Below are positions 18,068-27,368 of a stretch of DNA of 64,000 nucleotides, piece by piece. Each line of letters opens with the position of its first letter. Positions within the stretch are counted from its first letter, which is position 1. Origin of the DNA: Roseomonas nitratireducens (lineage in GTDB: Bacteria > Pseudomonadota > Alphaproteobacteria > Acetobacterales > Acetobacteraceae); contig NZ_JAGIYZ010000003.1 in the NCBI RefSeq assembly GCF_017813355.1, positions 227,542 to 291,541 on the forward strand, in the 5' to 3' direction. The notes below the pieces were generated by a model that was given only the letters and a program-made list of their open reading frames with translations, was not told the DNA's origin and made no database searches. The position numbers were made by a program, and so were the translations under genes.

Positions 18068-19003
18068 CTACCGAAGCGTCCGCGGCACCCTGAAGGGCAG
18101 CATCGAATACAGGATCGGCGAGCGGAAGCGCCGCAGGTTCAGGTATTCGTGCACCGCCGTCGATTCCTGCCCAAGCAGGTGGGTGCGGATCTCCGAGCGC
18201 GAGTAGAAGGGCGCATCGACCAGCGTGCGCACCGCCTCGACCTTCCCGCCATCCGCCCGCGTCGGGCGCGGCAGGCGCCAGAGCGTCGGCGCCATGCGGG
18301 CGGGCGGCGGTGGTTCCATGTCCTCGACCGCGCCGTCGCGCTTCACGCGCAGCGCGAGCGACTGGTGCGAGTTGTCGCGCCGCGTCGCGTTGTAGAGCAC
18401 CACCGTCTCGTCGCGCATCGGCGCGCGACACCAGTCCCACTCGGCGAAATCCTCCTCGAGCGGGGCGGTGCCGGTGTTGGTGTCGAAATAGGCGGGCCCG
18501 GACCAGCGCAGCGCGGGATGCGTCATCGTCACCTCGACGCGCGCGCGCGCCGCGATGGGCTGCCAGCGATGCCGCCCCGCGCCGTCCAGCACGAAGCCGC
18601 GGGTCGAGACCGCGTCGGGGATCACCCGCACGCGGCCGGCGAGGCGGGAGGGGACGGGCGCGGTGCGTTCCTCGATGCCGATGGTCAGCGCCGTGCCGTC
18701 CCAGTGCAGCGTGCTGGGCCCGATGGCGAGATTGTCCGCATCCCGCTTCAGCGCCGTCGCGCGACGGTCGGTCATGGCCCAGCGCTTCGGACTGCCATAG
18801 AGCGCGACGTTCATGCAGCAATGCTCGGCCGGATCGACCTCCCCCCGCCGGTGCGCCCAGGCGAACCAGGGGGAGAAGACGGTGCCGATGAAGGCGATGA
18901 TGGTGATGCCATGCGCGCCGTCCTCCGACAGCGCGTCCACGTACCACCAGCGGTAGCCGCGGGAGGCGACGGGCTGGTCGAAGGACCAGGGGCGGTCGTT
19001 CAC
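18068..19003 (-). CDS. crtC: CrtC, acyclic carotenoid 1,2-hydratase
   Basis: A 311-residue protein with the CrtC signature SRGYRWWYVDALSEDG at about 14-29 and the IIAFIGTVFSPWFAWA segment following. It adds water across the terminal C1-C2 double bond of neurosporene or lycopene, providing the hydroxyl later methylated by CrtF and the substrate for CrtD. The start is GTG at 19001-19003, overlapping the stop of the upstream GMC oxidoreductase as GTGA, so the two are translationally coupled. Confidence 0.92.
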   Translation of the reverse strand: MNDRPWSFDQPVASRGYRWWYVDALSEDGAHGITIIAFIGTVFSPWFAWAHRRGEVDPAEHCCMNVALYGSPKRWAMTDRRATALKRDADNLAIGPSTLHWDGTALTIGIEERTAPVPSRLAGRVRVIPDAVSTRGFVLDGAGRHRWQPIAARARVEVTMTHPALRWSGPAYFDTNTGTAPLEEDFAEWDWCRAPMRDETVVLYNATRRDNSHQSLALRVKRDGAVEDMEPPPPARMAPTLWRLPRPTRADGGKVEAVRTLVDAPFYSRSEIRTHLLGQESTAVHEYLNLRRFRSPILYSMLPFRVPRTLR

Positions 19004-20637
19004 GCCGCCGCTTCCAGCGGCGCGCGGCCGCGGATGAAGTCGGATGCCTTCTCGGCGATCATCATGGTCGTCGCGTAGGTGTTCGCCGAGGGCATGGACG
19101 GCATGACGGAGGCATCGACGATGCGCAGCGCCTCGAGCCCGTGCACCTGCAGCCGGTCGTTGACGACCGAGGTCCGGTCGGTCTCCGGCCCCATGCGGCA
19201 GGTGCCGATCAGGTGGTAGGTCGTGCTGCCGTTGCGGTAGGCGAAGTCGAGCAACTCGTCGTCGCGGTCGACGTTCGGGCCGGGCAGCGTCTCGCGTTCC
19301 AGGAACTTCATCATCTGCGGCATGTGCAGCAGGCGGCGGATCAGGCGGATGCCGCCGATATGGACGCGCCGGTCGTTCTCGTCGCTCAGGTAGTTGGGCT
19401 GGATCTCGGGGTCCTCGAACACGTCGGTGCTCTTCGCGCGCACCCAGCCGGTGCTCTCAGGGCGGTGCTGCCAGGCGCCGGCGGTGCAGCCCGGATAGTC
19501 GTCCAGCACGTAGACCTTGCCCTCGGCGTATGAGCCGGGGGTGAAGACGCCCTGCAGGTCGGGCTCGTCCAGCCCCTCGAAGGATTTCCAGAACAGGTGG
19601 ACATGCGACGGCGCGGTGGCGAGCATCGAGGGCCGGCCCGTCGCCCAGCGCGCCACCTGCTTCACCAGGCCGAAGCCGCGCGCGAGCTCGTTCAGCGTCT
19701 CGACACCCGGTTTGGCGCGCATGACGAGCCGCGAGGCGTAGTGGTCGCGGAAGTTCTCGCCCACCGGCAATTCGTGGAACACCGGCACGCCGATGCGGGC
19801 CAGCGTCGAGGCCGGGCCGATCCCCGAGAGCTGCATCAGCCGCGCGGTATTCACCGTGCCGGACGACAGGATCACTTCCTTCCGCGCGCGCACTTCCCGC
19901 ACAGCGCCGCCGCGTTCGGTCACGTAGCGGATGCCGATGGCGCGCCTGCCTTCGAAGACGATGCCGCAGGCGCGGGCATTGGTGCGCACCTCCAGCTCTG
20001 GCCGCCCCATGGCGGGCTTGAGGAAGGCGCGCGCGGCCGAGACCCGCCAGCCCTTCTGGATGCCGCGCTGGTAGTAGCCGACGCCCGCCTGGTCGCCGCT
20101 GTTGTAGTCCGGGTTGCGCGGCAGCCCCGCCGCCACGCAGCCTTCCATGAAGGCTTCCGAGAGCGGGTGGACCCAATCCATGTCCGTCACGGGCAGGGCG
20201 CCCGACTTGCCCCGCCGGTCGTCGCGGCCGTAGCCGATGCGGTTCTCGGTCCGCATGTAATAGGGTAGGCAATCCGCGTAGCCCCAGCCGCGGTTGCCGC
20301 GCTGCGCCCAGCTGTCGAGGTCCGCCGGCTGGCCGCGATTGTAGATCATGCCGTTGACCGAGGAGGACCCGCCCAGCGTGCGCCCCTGGATCGTCTTGAT
20401 CCGCCGCCCGCCGGTGCGGTCCGTCGGCTCGGTGCTGAACTGCCAGGTGACCGAAGGGTCGACCAGCGTCTTGATGAAGCCGGCCGGCAGATGGATGAAG
20501 AAGTTGCGGTCCGGCGGCCCCGCTTCGAGGACGCAGACGCTGGTGCCGGGATCCTCCGTCAGCCGCGCCGCGAGGATCGAGCCGGCCGCGCCGGCGCCGA
20601 CAATGACGTAGTCGAATGTGTCGGGCGTGGGGACCAT
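19000..20637 (-). CDS. GMC-family flavoprotein oxidoreductase coupled to crtC
   Basis: A 545-residue glucose-methanol-choline oxidoreductase. FAD motif VGAGAAGSILAARL is at the N-terminus, GRTLGGSSSVNGMIYNRG is the GMC signature 1, and GTCRMG plus the C-terminal NTYATTMMIAEKASD complete the family pattern of choline-dehydrogenase-like enzymes. The substrate is probably an alcohol. The stop overlaps the crtC GTG start (GTGA). This may place it in carotenoid end-group oxidation rather than choline metabolism, but that rests on position alone. Confidence 0.88.
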   Translation of the reverse strand: MVPTPDTFDYVIVGAGAAGSILAARLTEDPGTSVCVLEAGPPDRNFFIHLPAGFIKTLVDPSVTWQFSTEPTDRTGGRRIKTIQGRTLGGSSSVNGMIYNRGQPADLDSWAQRGNRGWGYADCLPYYMRTENRIGYGRDDRRGKSGALPVTDMDWVHPLSEAFMEGCVAAGLPRNPDYNSGDQAGVGYYQRGIQKGWRVSAARAFLKPAMGRPELEVRTNARACGIVFEGRRAIGIRYVTERGGAVREVRARKEVILSSGTVNTARLMQLSGIGPASTLARIGVPVFHELPVGENFRDHYASRLVMRAKPGVETLNELARGFGLVKQVARWATGRPSMLATAPSHVHLFWKSFEGLDEPDLQGVFTPGSYAEGKVYVLDDYPGCTAGAWQHRPESTGWVRAKSTDVFEDPEIQPNYLSDENDRRVHIGGIRLIRRLLHMPQMMKFLERETLPGPNVDRDDELLDFAYRNGSTTYHLIGTCRMGPETDRTSVVNDRLQVHGLEALRIVDASVMPSMPSANTYATTMMIAEKASDFIRGRAPLEAAA

Positions 20638-20731
20638 GGCGGGCCGGCGTCTCCTGCGGTAATCGGGGCTGCCAGCCTAGGCGCGCATCGGCCGTCCCGC
20701 CAGAGCGCGCCCCGTCGCCAGGAGGACCCGC

Positions 20732-21448
20732 ATGGCCCGCACCGCCCTCGTCGTCAGCGCCCATTCCGCCGATTTCGTCTGGCGCTGCGGTGGCGCCATC
20801 GCGCTGCACGCGGAAAAGGGCTTCGAGGTCACGGTGATCTGCCTCTCCTACGGCGAGAGGGGTGAGTCCGCGAAGCTCTGGCGCCAGCCCGGCATGACGC
20901 TGGAACGCGTGAAGCAGGCGCGCGAGGCCGAGGCGCGCAAGGCCGCCACCGCGCTCGGCGTGCACGACATCCAGTTCTGGGACCTCGGCGACTATCCGAT
21001 CACCCTGACCAATGAATCCCTGTTCCGGCTCGTGGACGTCTATCGCGCCATCCACCCGGAATTCGTGCTGACCCACAGCAAGGAAGACATCTACAACCGC
21101 GACCACCCGGCGGTGACCGACTTCGCCCAGCATGCGCGCATCACCGCCCAGGCGCATGGGCACAATCCGGGGCAGAAGGTGCTCGGCGCGCCGCCCGTCT
21201 TCCTGTTCGAGCCGCACCAGCCGGAACAGTGCAACTGGAAGCCCGACGTGCTGCTCGACATCGGCAGCGTCTGGGCGAAGAAGCGCGCCGCGATCGAGTG
21301 CATGGAGGGGCAGGAGCACCTCTGGGAATACTACACCCGCGTCGCCCAGCAGCGCGGCGCGCAGGCGGCGCGCAACTCCGACAAGAAGATCGTGTGGGGG
21401 GAGGGCTTCCAGTCCGTCTTCCCGCATGTGGTCGAGACGCTGGCGTGA
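20732..21448 (+). CDS. GalB-like PIG-L family hydrolase/hydratase
   Basis: A 238-residue PIG-L/LmbE-fold protein. The usual AHPDDE motif is replaced by AHSADFVWRCGG at 10-21, the form I associate with GalB, the 4-oxalomesaconate hydratase of gallate/protocatechuate meta-cleavage; LSYGERGES and HSKEDIYNRDHP are further metal-site regions. AGGAGG precedes the ATG. It heads a three-gene operon in which each stop overlaps the next GTG start. The operon context (a hydrolase and a dihydroxyphthalate-decarboxylase-like protein) supports aromatic catabolism. Specific substrate uncertain. Confidence 0.72.
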   Translation: MARTALVVSAHSADFVWRCGGAIALHAEKGFEVTVICLSYGERGESAKLWRQPGMTLERVKQAREAEARKAATALGVHDIQFWDLGDYPITLTNESLFRLVDVYRAIHPEFVLTHSKEDIYNRDHPAVTDFAQHARITAQAHGHNPGQKVLGAPPVFLFEPHQPEQCNWKPDVLLDIGSVWAKKRAAIECMEGQEHLWEYYTRVAQQRGAQAARNSDKKIVWGEGFQSVFPHVVETLA

Positions 21449-22281
21449 GCTTCGCCGCCCCCCCGCGCCGCGCCGGCTGGATCGACCGGCCCGATGCGCG
21501 CATCCGCTACGAGGTGACGGGCGAGGGCCCGGCCATCGTCTTCGCCCATGGCCTCGGCGGGAACCTGATGACCTGGTGGCAGCAGGTGGCGCATTTCGCG
21601 CCGCGCTATACCTGCGTCGCCTTCTCCCATCGCGGCTTCTTCCCCTCGACCGCGCCGGCTGAGGGTCCGGACCCGCAGCACTACGCGGCGGACCTCGCGG
21701 CGCTGGTGGACGAGCTCGGCCTGGGCGACGTGCGCATCGTCTGCCAGTCGATGGGCGGCTGGACCGGCGTGGAATACGCGCTGATGCGCCCGGGGCGGGT
21801 GAAGGCGCTGGTGCTGGGTGCCACGACGGGCTCGCTCGACCCGCGCCAGATGCGGGAGCCGGAACGCGCGCGCCTCGATCCCTGGAAGCAGGAGAGCGCT
21901 GCCGCCCGCGCCGCGCTGGTCGCGCGCGGGGTCAACCCGGCCGCCGGCGGGCGAATGGCGGAGGAACAGCCCGCGCTGTACCACCTGTACCAGCACATCT
22001 TCGGCCTCAACCACGGCTTCGACCGGGAAGCGGTGCGCGCGAAGCTCGACGCCCATCGCCGCCGCGCGCCGGCGGACCTCGCTGCGGCGCAATGCCCCGT
22101 GCTCTTCGTCCCGCCGGAGGAGGACATCGTCCTGCCGCCCTTCGCCGCGGCGGCGATGGCGCGCGACATCCCCGGCGCGCGCGTGGCGCCGCTGCTCAAG
22201 GCCGGCCATTCCGCGCAGTTCGAGCGGGCGCGCGAGTTCAACGCGCTGGTCGATGCCTTCTTCGCCGAGGTGGGCGCGTGA
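21445..22281 (+). CDS. Alpha/beta hydrolase
   Basis: A 278-residue alpha/beta-hydrolase. AHGLGGNLMTWW is the oxyanion-hole strand. The nucleophile elbow is CQSMGGWTG (GxSxG variant Cys-Gln-Ser-Met-Gly), the acid is near PPEEDIVLPP and the catalytic His is in KAGHSAQFE. It resembles the enol-lactone hydrolase/meta-cleavage hydrolase group. GTG start at 21445 overlaps the upstream stop (GTGA); its own stop overlaps the next gene the same way. Confidence 0.85.
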   Translation: MSFAAPPRRAGWIDRPDARIRYEVTGEGPAIVFAHGLGGNLMTWWQQVAHFAPRYTCVAFSHRGFFPSTAPAEGPDPQHYAADLAALVDELGLGDVRIVCQSMGGWTGVEYALMRPGRVKALVLGATTGSLDPRQMREPERARLDPWKQESAAARAALVARGVNPAAGGRMAEEQPALYHLYQHIFGLNHGFDREAVRAKLDAHRRRAPADLAAAQCPVLFVPPEEDIVLPPFAAAAMARDIPGARVAPLLKAGHSAQFERAREFNALVDAFFAEVGA

Positions 22282-23084
22282 GCGCGCGCGTGCTGACGGC
22301 CGCCCTGGGCGACTACCCGCACACGGCGTCGCTGCTGGAGACGCCGGCGCTGCGGCTCGAACGCATCGCGGTGAAGCCGATCAGCCGCGCCTTCGCGCCG
22401 ATGGTGCGCGAACTCCGCTACGACGTCAGCGAGATGGCGATCGCGACCTTCCTGATGGCCAAGGAAGCGGGCGTGCCAATCACGCTGCTGCCGGTCGTCA
22501 TGGCGGCGCGCTTCCAGGAAGGGGCGATGCTGTGCCGCGCCGATGGGCCGATCCGCGGCCCGACGGACCTCGCCGGCAAGCGCGTCGGCGTGCGCGCCTA
22601 CAGCCAGACCACGGGCATGTGGCTGCGCGGCACGCTCGCGGAGGAGCATGGCGTGCCGCCCGAGGCGATTGCCTGGACGACCTTCGAGGACGCCCATGTG
22701 CCCGGCTTCCGCGATCCGCCCTTCTGCACGCGGGCCCCTGCCGGAGCCGACATGGCGGCGATGCTGCGGGCGGGCGCGCTCGATGCGGCGATCTTCGGCA
22801 ACGACCTGCCCGCGGGCGACGACCTTCGCCCCGTCTTTCCGGATGTCGCCGCGGCCGGGCGTGCTTTCCAGGCGCGGCATGGCTTCGTGCCGGTGAACCA
22901 CCTGGTGGTGGTGAAGTCCGACCTCGCGCGCGATGCCGGGTTGGTGGCCGCGCTGCTCGAGGCGTTCGGCGCGGCCACGACGACGCGGGACGCGCTTTCC
23001 CCCGCGATCGCGCTCGCCAATCGCTGGTGCGCGGCGCAGGGGCTGCTCGTGCGGCCGCTCGACGCGGCCGCCATCTGGTCCTGA
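22278..23084 (+). CDS. 4,5-dihydroxyphthalate decarboxylase-like / NMT1-fold protein
   Basis: A 268-residue protein of the periplasmic-binding-protein fold. YDVSEMAIATFLMA, DLAGKRVGVRAYSQT and WLRGTLAEEHGV correspond closely to Pht5, the 4,5-dihydroxyphthalate decarboxylase family. No signal peptide is visible, which favours a cytoplasmic enzyme over a transport receptor. GTG start coupled to the hydrolase. Together with the GalB-like gene this implies an aromatic-acid pathway. Confidence 0.72.
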   Translation: MSARVLTAALGDYPHTASLLETPALRLERIAVKPISRAFAPMVRELRYDVSEMAIATFLMAKEAGVPITLLPVVMAARFQEGAMLCRADGPIRGPTDLAGKRVGVRAYSQTTGMWLRGTLAEEHGVPPEAIAWTTFEDAHVPGFRDPPFCTRAPAGADMAAMLRAGALDAAIFGNDLPAGDDLRPVFPDVAAAGRAFQARHGFVPVNHLVVVKSDLARDAGLVAALLEAFGAATTTRDALSPAIALANRWCAAQGLLVRPLDAAAIWS

Positions 23085-23087
23085 CGG

Positions 23088-24797
23088 CTAGGCCGCGCGC
23101 TGCGGCCCGCGCACGAGGCGGCCGGGCAGGGCGCCGGTCGCCTCGCCCTCGCGATAGGTGACGGCGCCGGACAGGATCGTGGCGACGTAGCCCTCCGCCT
23201 GCTGCACCAGGCGCTTGCCGCCGGCGGGCAGGTCGTAGCGCATCTCCGGCGCGCGCATGCGCAGGCGCCCGAAGTCGATCACGTTCAGGTCGGCCTTCAT
23301 CCCCGGCGCTATCACGCCGCGATCGGCAAGCCCCATGGCCGCGGCATTGTCGCGGCTGATCCGCCTGACCGCCTGCTCGACCGGCAGCAGCGGCCCGCGC
23401 GCGCGGTCCCGCGCCCAGTGCACCAGCATGTGCGTCATGCAGGAGGCGTCGCAGATGTAGCCGACATGCGCGCCGCCATCGCCCAGCCCCATCAGCGTGT
23501 GCGGATGGGTCATCATCTGGCGGATCGCCTCGAGGTCCCCATCCGCGTAATTCAGCAGCGGGCGGTTGAGGATGGCGCGGCCGTCCCGTTCCAGCATCAG
23601 GTCGTAGCAGAGTGCTTCCGGCGTCATGCCGCGCGCGGCCGCCATGGCGGCGACGGAGCATTCCGGCGGCGGCTCGTAGTCCGGCGGGTCGCCGAGCGGG
23701 AAGATCTTGTCCCAGTTGTTCAGCCGCGCCTTGAGCGCCGGGTCGTCGGTCGCTTCGGCGAGGATGCGCGCGCGCCGCGCCGGGTCGCGCAGCGCCGCGA
23801 TGCGCTCGGGCAGCGGCAGGTGCATCACCTCGCGGAAGGAGGGCCGCGTCAGGAAGGGGTGCTGGGAGAGCTCGAAGCCGAACATCAGCCCGACCGGACG
23901 GCCCATCACCTGGCCGAGCATCGTGACGCCGGCAGCGTTCGCTTCCTCGACGCGGTCGAGCAGCCAGCGCCAGAAGGTCGGCTTCGACTCGCGTTGCAGC
24001 AGGGAGAAGGTCATGGGTCGCCCGGCGACGGCGGCGACGCGGCGCAGGCGGGCGAATTCCTCCTCCGGCGGGTCGTCGAAGTCCGAGATCACCTGCAGCC
24101 AGCCGCTGCCATGGGCGCGCAGCGCGCGGGCGAGGGCTTCCAGCTCCGCTTCCGGCGCGCCGAGCGTCGGGATGTGGCGGCCGTCGAGCGTGCGGTGCGC
24201 GAGCGCGCGCGAGGTCGAGATGCCGACCGCGCCGGCGGCGAGCCCCTCGGCGGCGAGGCGCGCCATCTCGGCGCATTCCTCCGCCGTCGCCTCGGCATGG
24301 GCTTCCGCGCGCTCGCCCATCACATGCACGCGCAGCGGCGCGTGGGTGACCATGGCGGCGATGTCGGTGTCGTAGCGCCGGCCGCCGAGGAAGTTCAGGT
24401 AGTCCGGGAAGGACTGCCAGGACCAGGGCAGGCCCTCGGTCAGCACCACCTCCGGCAGGTCCTCCACGCCCTCCATCAGCTTGACCAGCATGTCCCGCCG
24501 TTCCGGCCGGCAGGGCGCGAAGCCCACGCCGCAATTGCCGATCAGCGCGGTGGTCACACCATTGATGGAGGAGGAGAGCAGCCGCTCGCTCCACGTCGCC
24601 TGCGCGTCGTAATGCGTATGGATGTCGACGAAGCCGGGCGTGACGAGCAGGCCCTTGGCCGCGATCTCCTCCACGCCGCGGCCGGCGACGGCGCCGACTT
24701 CGACGATGCGGCCGCCGGCGATGGCGACATCGGCCTCCCGCGGCGCGGCGCCCGTGCCGTCCACCACCGTGCCGCCGCGGATCACCAGGTCATGCAT
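23088..24797 (-). CDS. Amidohydrolase, N-acyl-D-amino-acid deacylase family
   Basis: A 569-residue amidohydrolase. [16 protein letters not shown] gives the HxH metal motif, and later [10 protein letters not shown] and the C-terminal [15 protein letters not shown] strand are typical of D-aminoacylase/dihydropyrimidinase-like composites. It likely hydrolyses an N-acyl or cyclic amide. It is third on the minus strand after a solute-binding protein and a quinone oxidoreductase-like gene, ten bases from the latter. Confidence 0.85.
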   Translation of the reverse strand: MHDLVIRGGTVVDGTGAAPREADVAIAGGRIVEVGAVAGRGVEEIAAKGLLVTPGFVDIHTHYDAQATWSERLLSSSINGVTTALIGNCGVGFAPCRPERRDMLVKLMEGVEDLPEVVLTEGLPWSWQSFPDYLNFLGGRRYDTDIAAMVTHAPLRVHVMGERAEAHAEATAEECAEMARLAAEGLAAGAVGISTSRALAHRTLDGRHIPTLGAPEAELEALARALRAHGSGWLQVISDFDDPPEEEFARLRRVAAVAGRPMTFSLLQRESKPTFWRWLLDRVEEANAAGVTMLGQVMGRPVGLMFGFELSQHPFLTRPSFREVMHLPLPERIAALRDPARRARILAEATDDPALKARLNNWDKIFPLGDPPDYEPPPECSVAAMAAARGMTPEALCYDLMLERDGRAILNRPLLNYADGDLEAIRQMMTHPHTLMGLGDGGAHVGYICDASCMTHMLVHWARDRARGPLLPVEQAVRRISRDNAAAMGLADRGVIAPGMKADLNVIDFGRLRMRAPEMRYDLPAGGKRLVQQAEGYVATILSGAVTYREGEATGALPGRLVRGPQRAA

Positions 24798-24807
24798 GGG
24801 CGTGTCC

Positions 24808-25791
24808 TCAGACCGAGAGCGCGATCTTGCCGAAATGCTGGTTGGCCTTCATGTGCGCCAGCGCCTCGACCGCCTGGTCGAGCGGGAAGACCTTGTCGAT
24901 CGGGATGCCGAAGCGGCCTTCCTGCACCGCCGCCCAGAGGTCGCGGCGCATGGCGGCGTATTCGGCGCGGATTTCCTCGCGCGAGCGCGTCCGGTGCGTC
25001 ACGCCGATATAGGCGATGCGGCGCGTCGCATGCAGGTCGAAGTCGAATTCCGCGCGCGCGCCGCCCAGCCGGCCGACATTCACGATCCGCCCCAGGATGG
25101 CCGTCGCCTTCATCGCGGCGTTGATCGTGCCGCCGGAGATCTGGTCGATGACGAGGTTCACGCCCTTGCCGCCGGTCGCGGCCAGGACCTGGTCCACCCA
25201 GCCCGCATCCTTGGTGTCGACCGCCACGTCGGCGCCGAATTCCGCAAGCCGCGCCCGCCGCCCCGCATCGGTCGACGTCCCGACCACCGTCGCAGCACCC
25301 AGGAACTTCGCGATCTGCAACGCCATCAGCCCGACGCCGGAGGAGGCGCCGAGGATCATCACGCTTTCCCCCTTCGCCAGCCGGCCGTTCATCACCAGCG
25401 CGTCGTGCATGGTGCCGAGCGCCACCGGCAGCGCGGCCGCCTGTTCCCAGGACATGTTGCGGTCCGGCACGGGCATGACGCGGCCCATGTCCGCGACCGC
25501 GTATTCCGCATAGCCGCCGGCGCCGGAGCAGGTGACGCGGTCGCCCGGCTTGATGCCCGTGACGGCGCTGCCGACGGCCGCGACCTCGCCCGCGAAATCC
25601 AGGCCGAGGATGGTGCCCGCCCCGCCCATCGCGCCATGGGCATGGCCCGCCGCGACGCCGAGGTCGGCGCGGTTCAGCGTGGCGGCGCGCACGCGCACCA
25701 GCACTTCCTCGGGGCCCGGCGCCGGGCGGGGAACCTCCCGCACCTGGACGCCATCCGCCGTCACCACCGCCGCGCGCATCGTATCAGCCAT
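24808..25791 (-). CDS. Zinc-free MDR oxidoreductase (quinone oxidoreductase-like)
   Basis: A 327-residue NAD(P)H:quinone-oxidoreductase-type MDR protein. The substrate domain starts MADTMRAAVVTADGV; LGLDFAGEVAAVG and MILGASSGVGLMALQIAK (nucleotide motif) are clear, and the catalytic-zinc cysteine/histidine set is missing. The ATG at 25789-25791 leaves five bases after the solute-binding protein stop. Likely in one operon with the flanking genes. Confidence 0.85.
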   Translation of the reverse strand: MADTMRAAVVTADGVQVREVPRPAPGPEEVLVRVRAATLNRADLGVAAGHAHGAMGGAGTILGLDFAGEVAAVGSAVTGIKPGDRVTCSGAGGYAEYAVADMGRVMPVPDRNMSWEQAAALPVALGTMHDALVMNGRLAKGESVMILGASSGVGLMALQIAKFLGAATVVGTSTDAGRRARLAEFGADVAVDTKDAGWVDQVLAATGGKGVNLVIDQISGGTINAAMKATAILGRIVNVGRLGGARAEFDFDLHATRRIAYIGVTHRTRSREEIRAEYAAMRRDLWAAVQEGRFGIPIDKVFPLDQAVEALAHMKANQHFGKIALSV

Positions 25792-25796
25792 CGTTC

Positions 25797-27299
25797 CTAC
25801 CCCCTGGCGCCCCTCAGGCCCTGCACACGGATGAGGCCGTCCGGCACCGGGCGCAAGCCCTCGATCGCCGCCCCCGTGCCGTGCAGCGTCAGCGGGTGCC
25901 ACAGGTAGATGTAGGGCCGGTCGGCGAGGTAGAGCCGCGCCGCGCGGTCATAGGCCGCCGCCCGCGCGGCCGGGTCCACGCTGCGCCGCCCTTCGGTCAT
26001 CGCGGCATCCACCTCCGGGTTGCAGTAGCGCCCGCCGTTCAGCGGCACGCCGCAGGCCTTGAAGGCGAAGATGTTGGCGTCGAGGTCGACGCGGCCGGAC
26101 CATTGGATGATCAGCGCCTCGAAATCCCCGACGGTCCATTGGCGGAGCAGCGTCGCCGTCTCGATCACCTGCAGCTCGACATCGAAGCCGGCCTCGGCGG
26201 CCATCGCCTGGATGACCTCGGAGGCCTGCATGTAGTCGGTCGTGTTCGGCACGGCGAGGCGCACGCGCACGCGCTGCTGCCCGGCTTCCCGCAGCAGGGC
26301 GCGGGCGCGCGCCACGTCGCGCGGCGGGATCGGCACGGAGGCGGCATAGAAGGGATGGCTCGGCGGGACGGATTGGTTGCCCGGCTGCCAGAGCCCCTCG
26401 AAGGCAACGTTCACCAGCGCCTGGCGGTCGATGCTGCGCTCGAAGGCTTCGCGCACCCGCGCATCGCGGCCCAGCGGCGTGTCCGCCCGCGGCCCGTGCC
26501 CGACATTGATGGCGATGTAGAAGGAGGCGAGGGAGGGCGCCTGCACCAGCCGCACGCGCTGGTCCCGCCGCACCTCCGACACGTCGGAGGGGCTGATGCG
26601 CTCGATGATGTCGAGCGCCCCGGCGCGGAGATTCGCGAGCCGGACCGTCGAGTCCGGGATCGGCCGGTAGGTGATGCGCGCGAGATGCACGTTGGCGCGG
26701 TCCCAGTAGCCGTCGAAGCGCTCCAGCTCGATCACGTCCTGCGCCACGCGGCGCGTCAGCCGGAAGGGGCCGGCGCAGGCGGGCTCGCGCTGGAAATCCG
26801 CGCCGGTGACGCGGGCCTGGCGCGGCGAGACGAGCATGCCCGCACGGTCGGCGAGTGCGGCGAGCAGCGGCGCGAAGGGCTCGGACAGGCGGATCGTCAC
26901 CTCGAGCGGGCCGGTCGCGACCACCTCCGTCACCGGCCCCATCTCCGCGCGCCGCGTCGAGCCCTGCGTCTCGATGTGCCGCCGCAGGCCGATCGCGGCG
27001 GCCTCGCCGGTCAGCGCCTCCCCGTCATGGAAGCGCACGCCCTGGCGGAGCGTCAGCACGAGCGCGCGGCCGCCATCCTCCCACCGCCAGGCGGTGGCGA
27101 GCTGGGGGACGATCCGCAACTGCTCGTCGATGTCGACCAGCTTGTCGCACATGGCCGCGAAGACCTGCCGGCCCGTGACGGTGCGCGAGAGCGTCGGGTC
27201 GAGCACGTCGGGGTCGGAGGCGATGCCGATGCGCAGATGCTGCGCCGCGGCGGGCGCGGCGAGGCAGGACAGCAGCAGCAGGGCGGCGAGGCGGCGCAT
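25797..27299 (-). CDS. ABC transporter substrate-binding protein, family 5 (peptide/Ni-type)
   Basis: A 500-residue periplasmic protein with a signal peptide ending AAPAAAQ (cleavage near residue 19). SBP_bac_5 features: DPDVLDPTLSRTVTGRQ, WRWEDGGRALVLTLRQGVRFHDG and ADRPYIYLWHP. No permease or ATPase genes lie nearby, so it must pair with subunits elsewhere. First gene of the minus-strand group; divergent from the L,D-transpeptidase 69 bases away. Confidence 0.88.
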   Translation of the reverse strand: MRRLAALLLLSCLAAPAAAQHLRIGIASDPDVLDPTLSRTVTGRQVFAAMCDKLVDIDEQLRIVPQLATAWRWEDGGRALVLTLRQGVRFHDGEALTGEAAAIGLRRHIETQGSTRRAEMGPVTEVVATGPLEVTIRLSEPFAPLLAALADRAGMLVSPRQARVTGADFQREPACAGPFRLTRRVAQDVIELERFDGYWDRANVHLARITYRPIPDSTVRLANLRAGALDIIERISPSDVSEVRRDQRVRLVQAPSLASFYIAINVGHGPRADTPLGRDARVREAFERSIDRQALVNVAFEGLWQPGNQSVPPSHPFYAASVPIPPRDVARARALLREAGQQRVRVRLAVPNTTDYMQASEVIQAMAAEAGFDVELQVIETATLLRQWTVGDFEALIIQWSGRVDLDANIFAFKACGVPLNGGRYCNPEVDAAMTEGRRSVDPAARAAAYDRAARLYLADRPYIYLWHPLTLHGTGAAIEGLRPVPDGLIRVQGLRGARG

Positions 27300-27368
27300 G
27301 GCGGGTTCCCGGTTCCTGTCGGCGAACCTAGTCTTCCCTCGCGTCGGGTGCGGCGCAAGGAGACCCGC

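Noticed and set aside
17842..18206. Short plus-strand frames between the MCP gene and crtC
   Set aside because: Arg-rich, overlapping each other and partly antisense to crtC, no domain and no good ribosome binding site.
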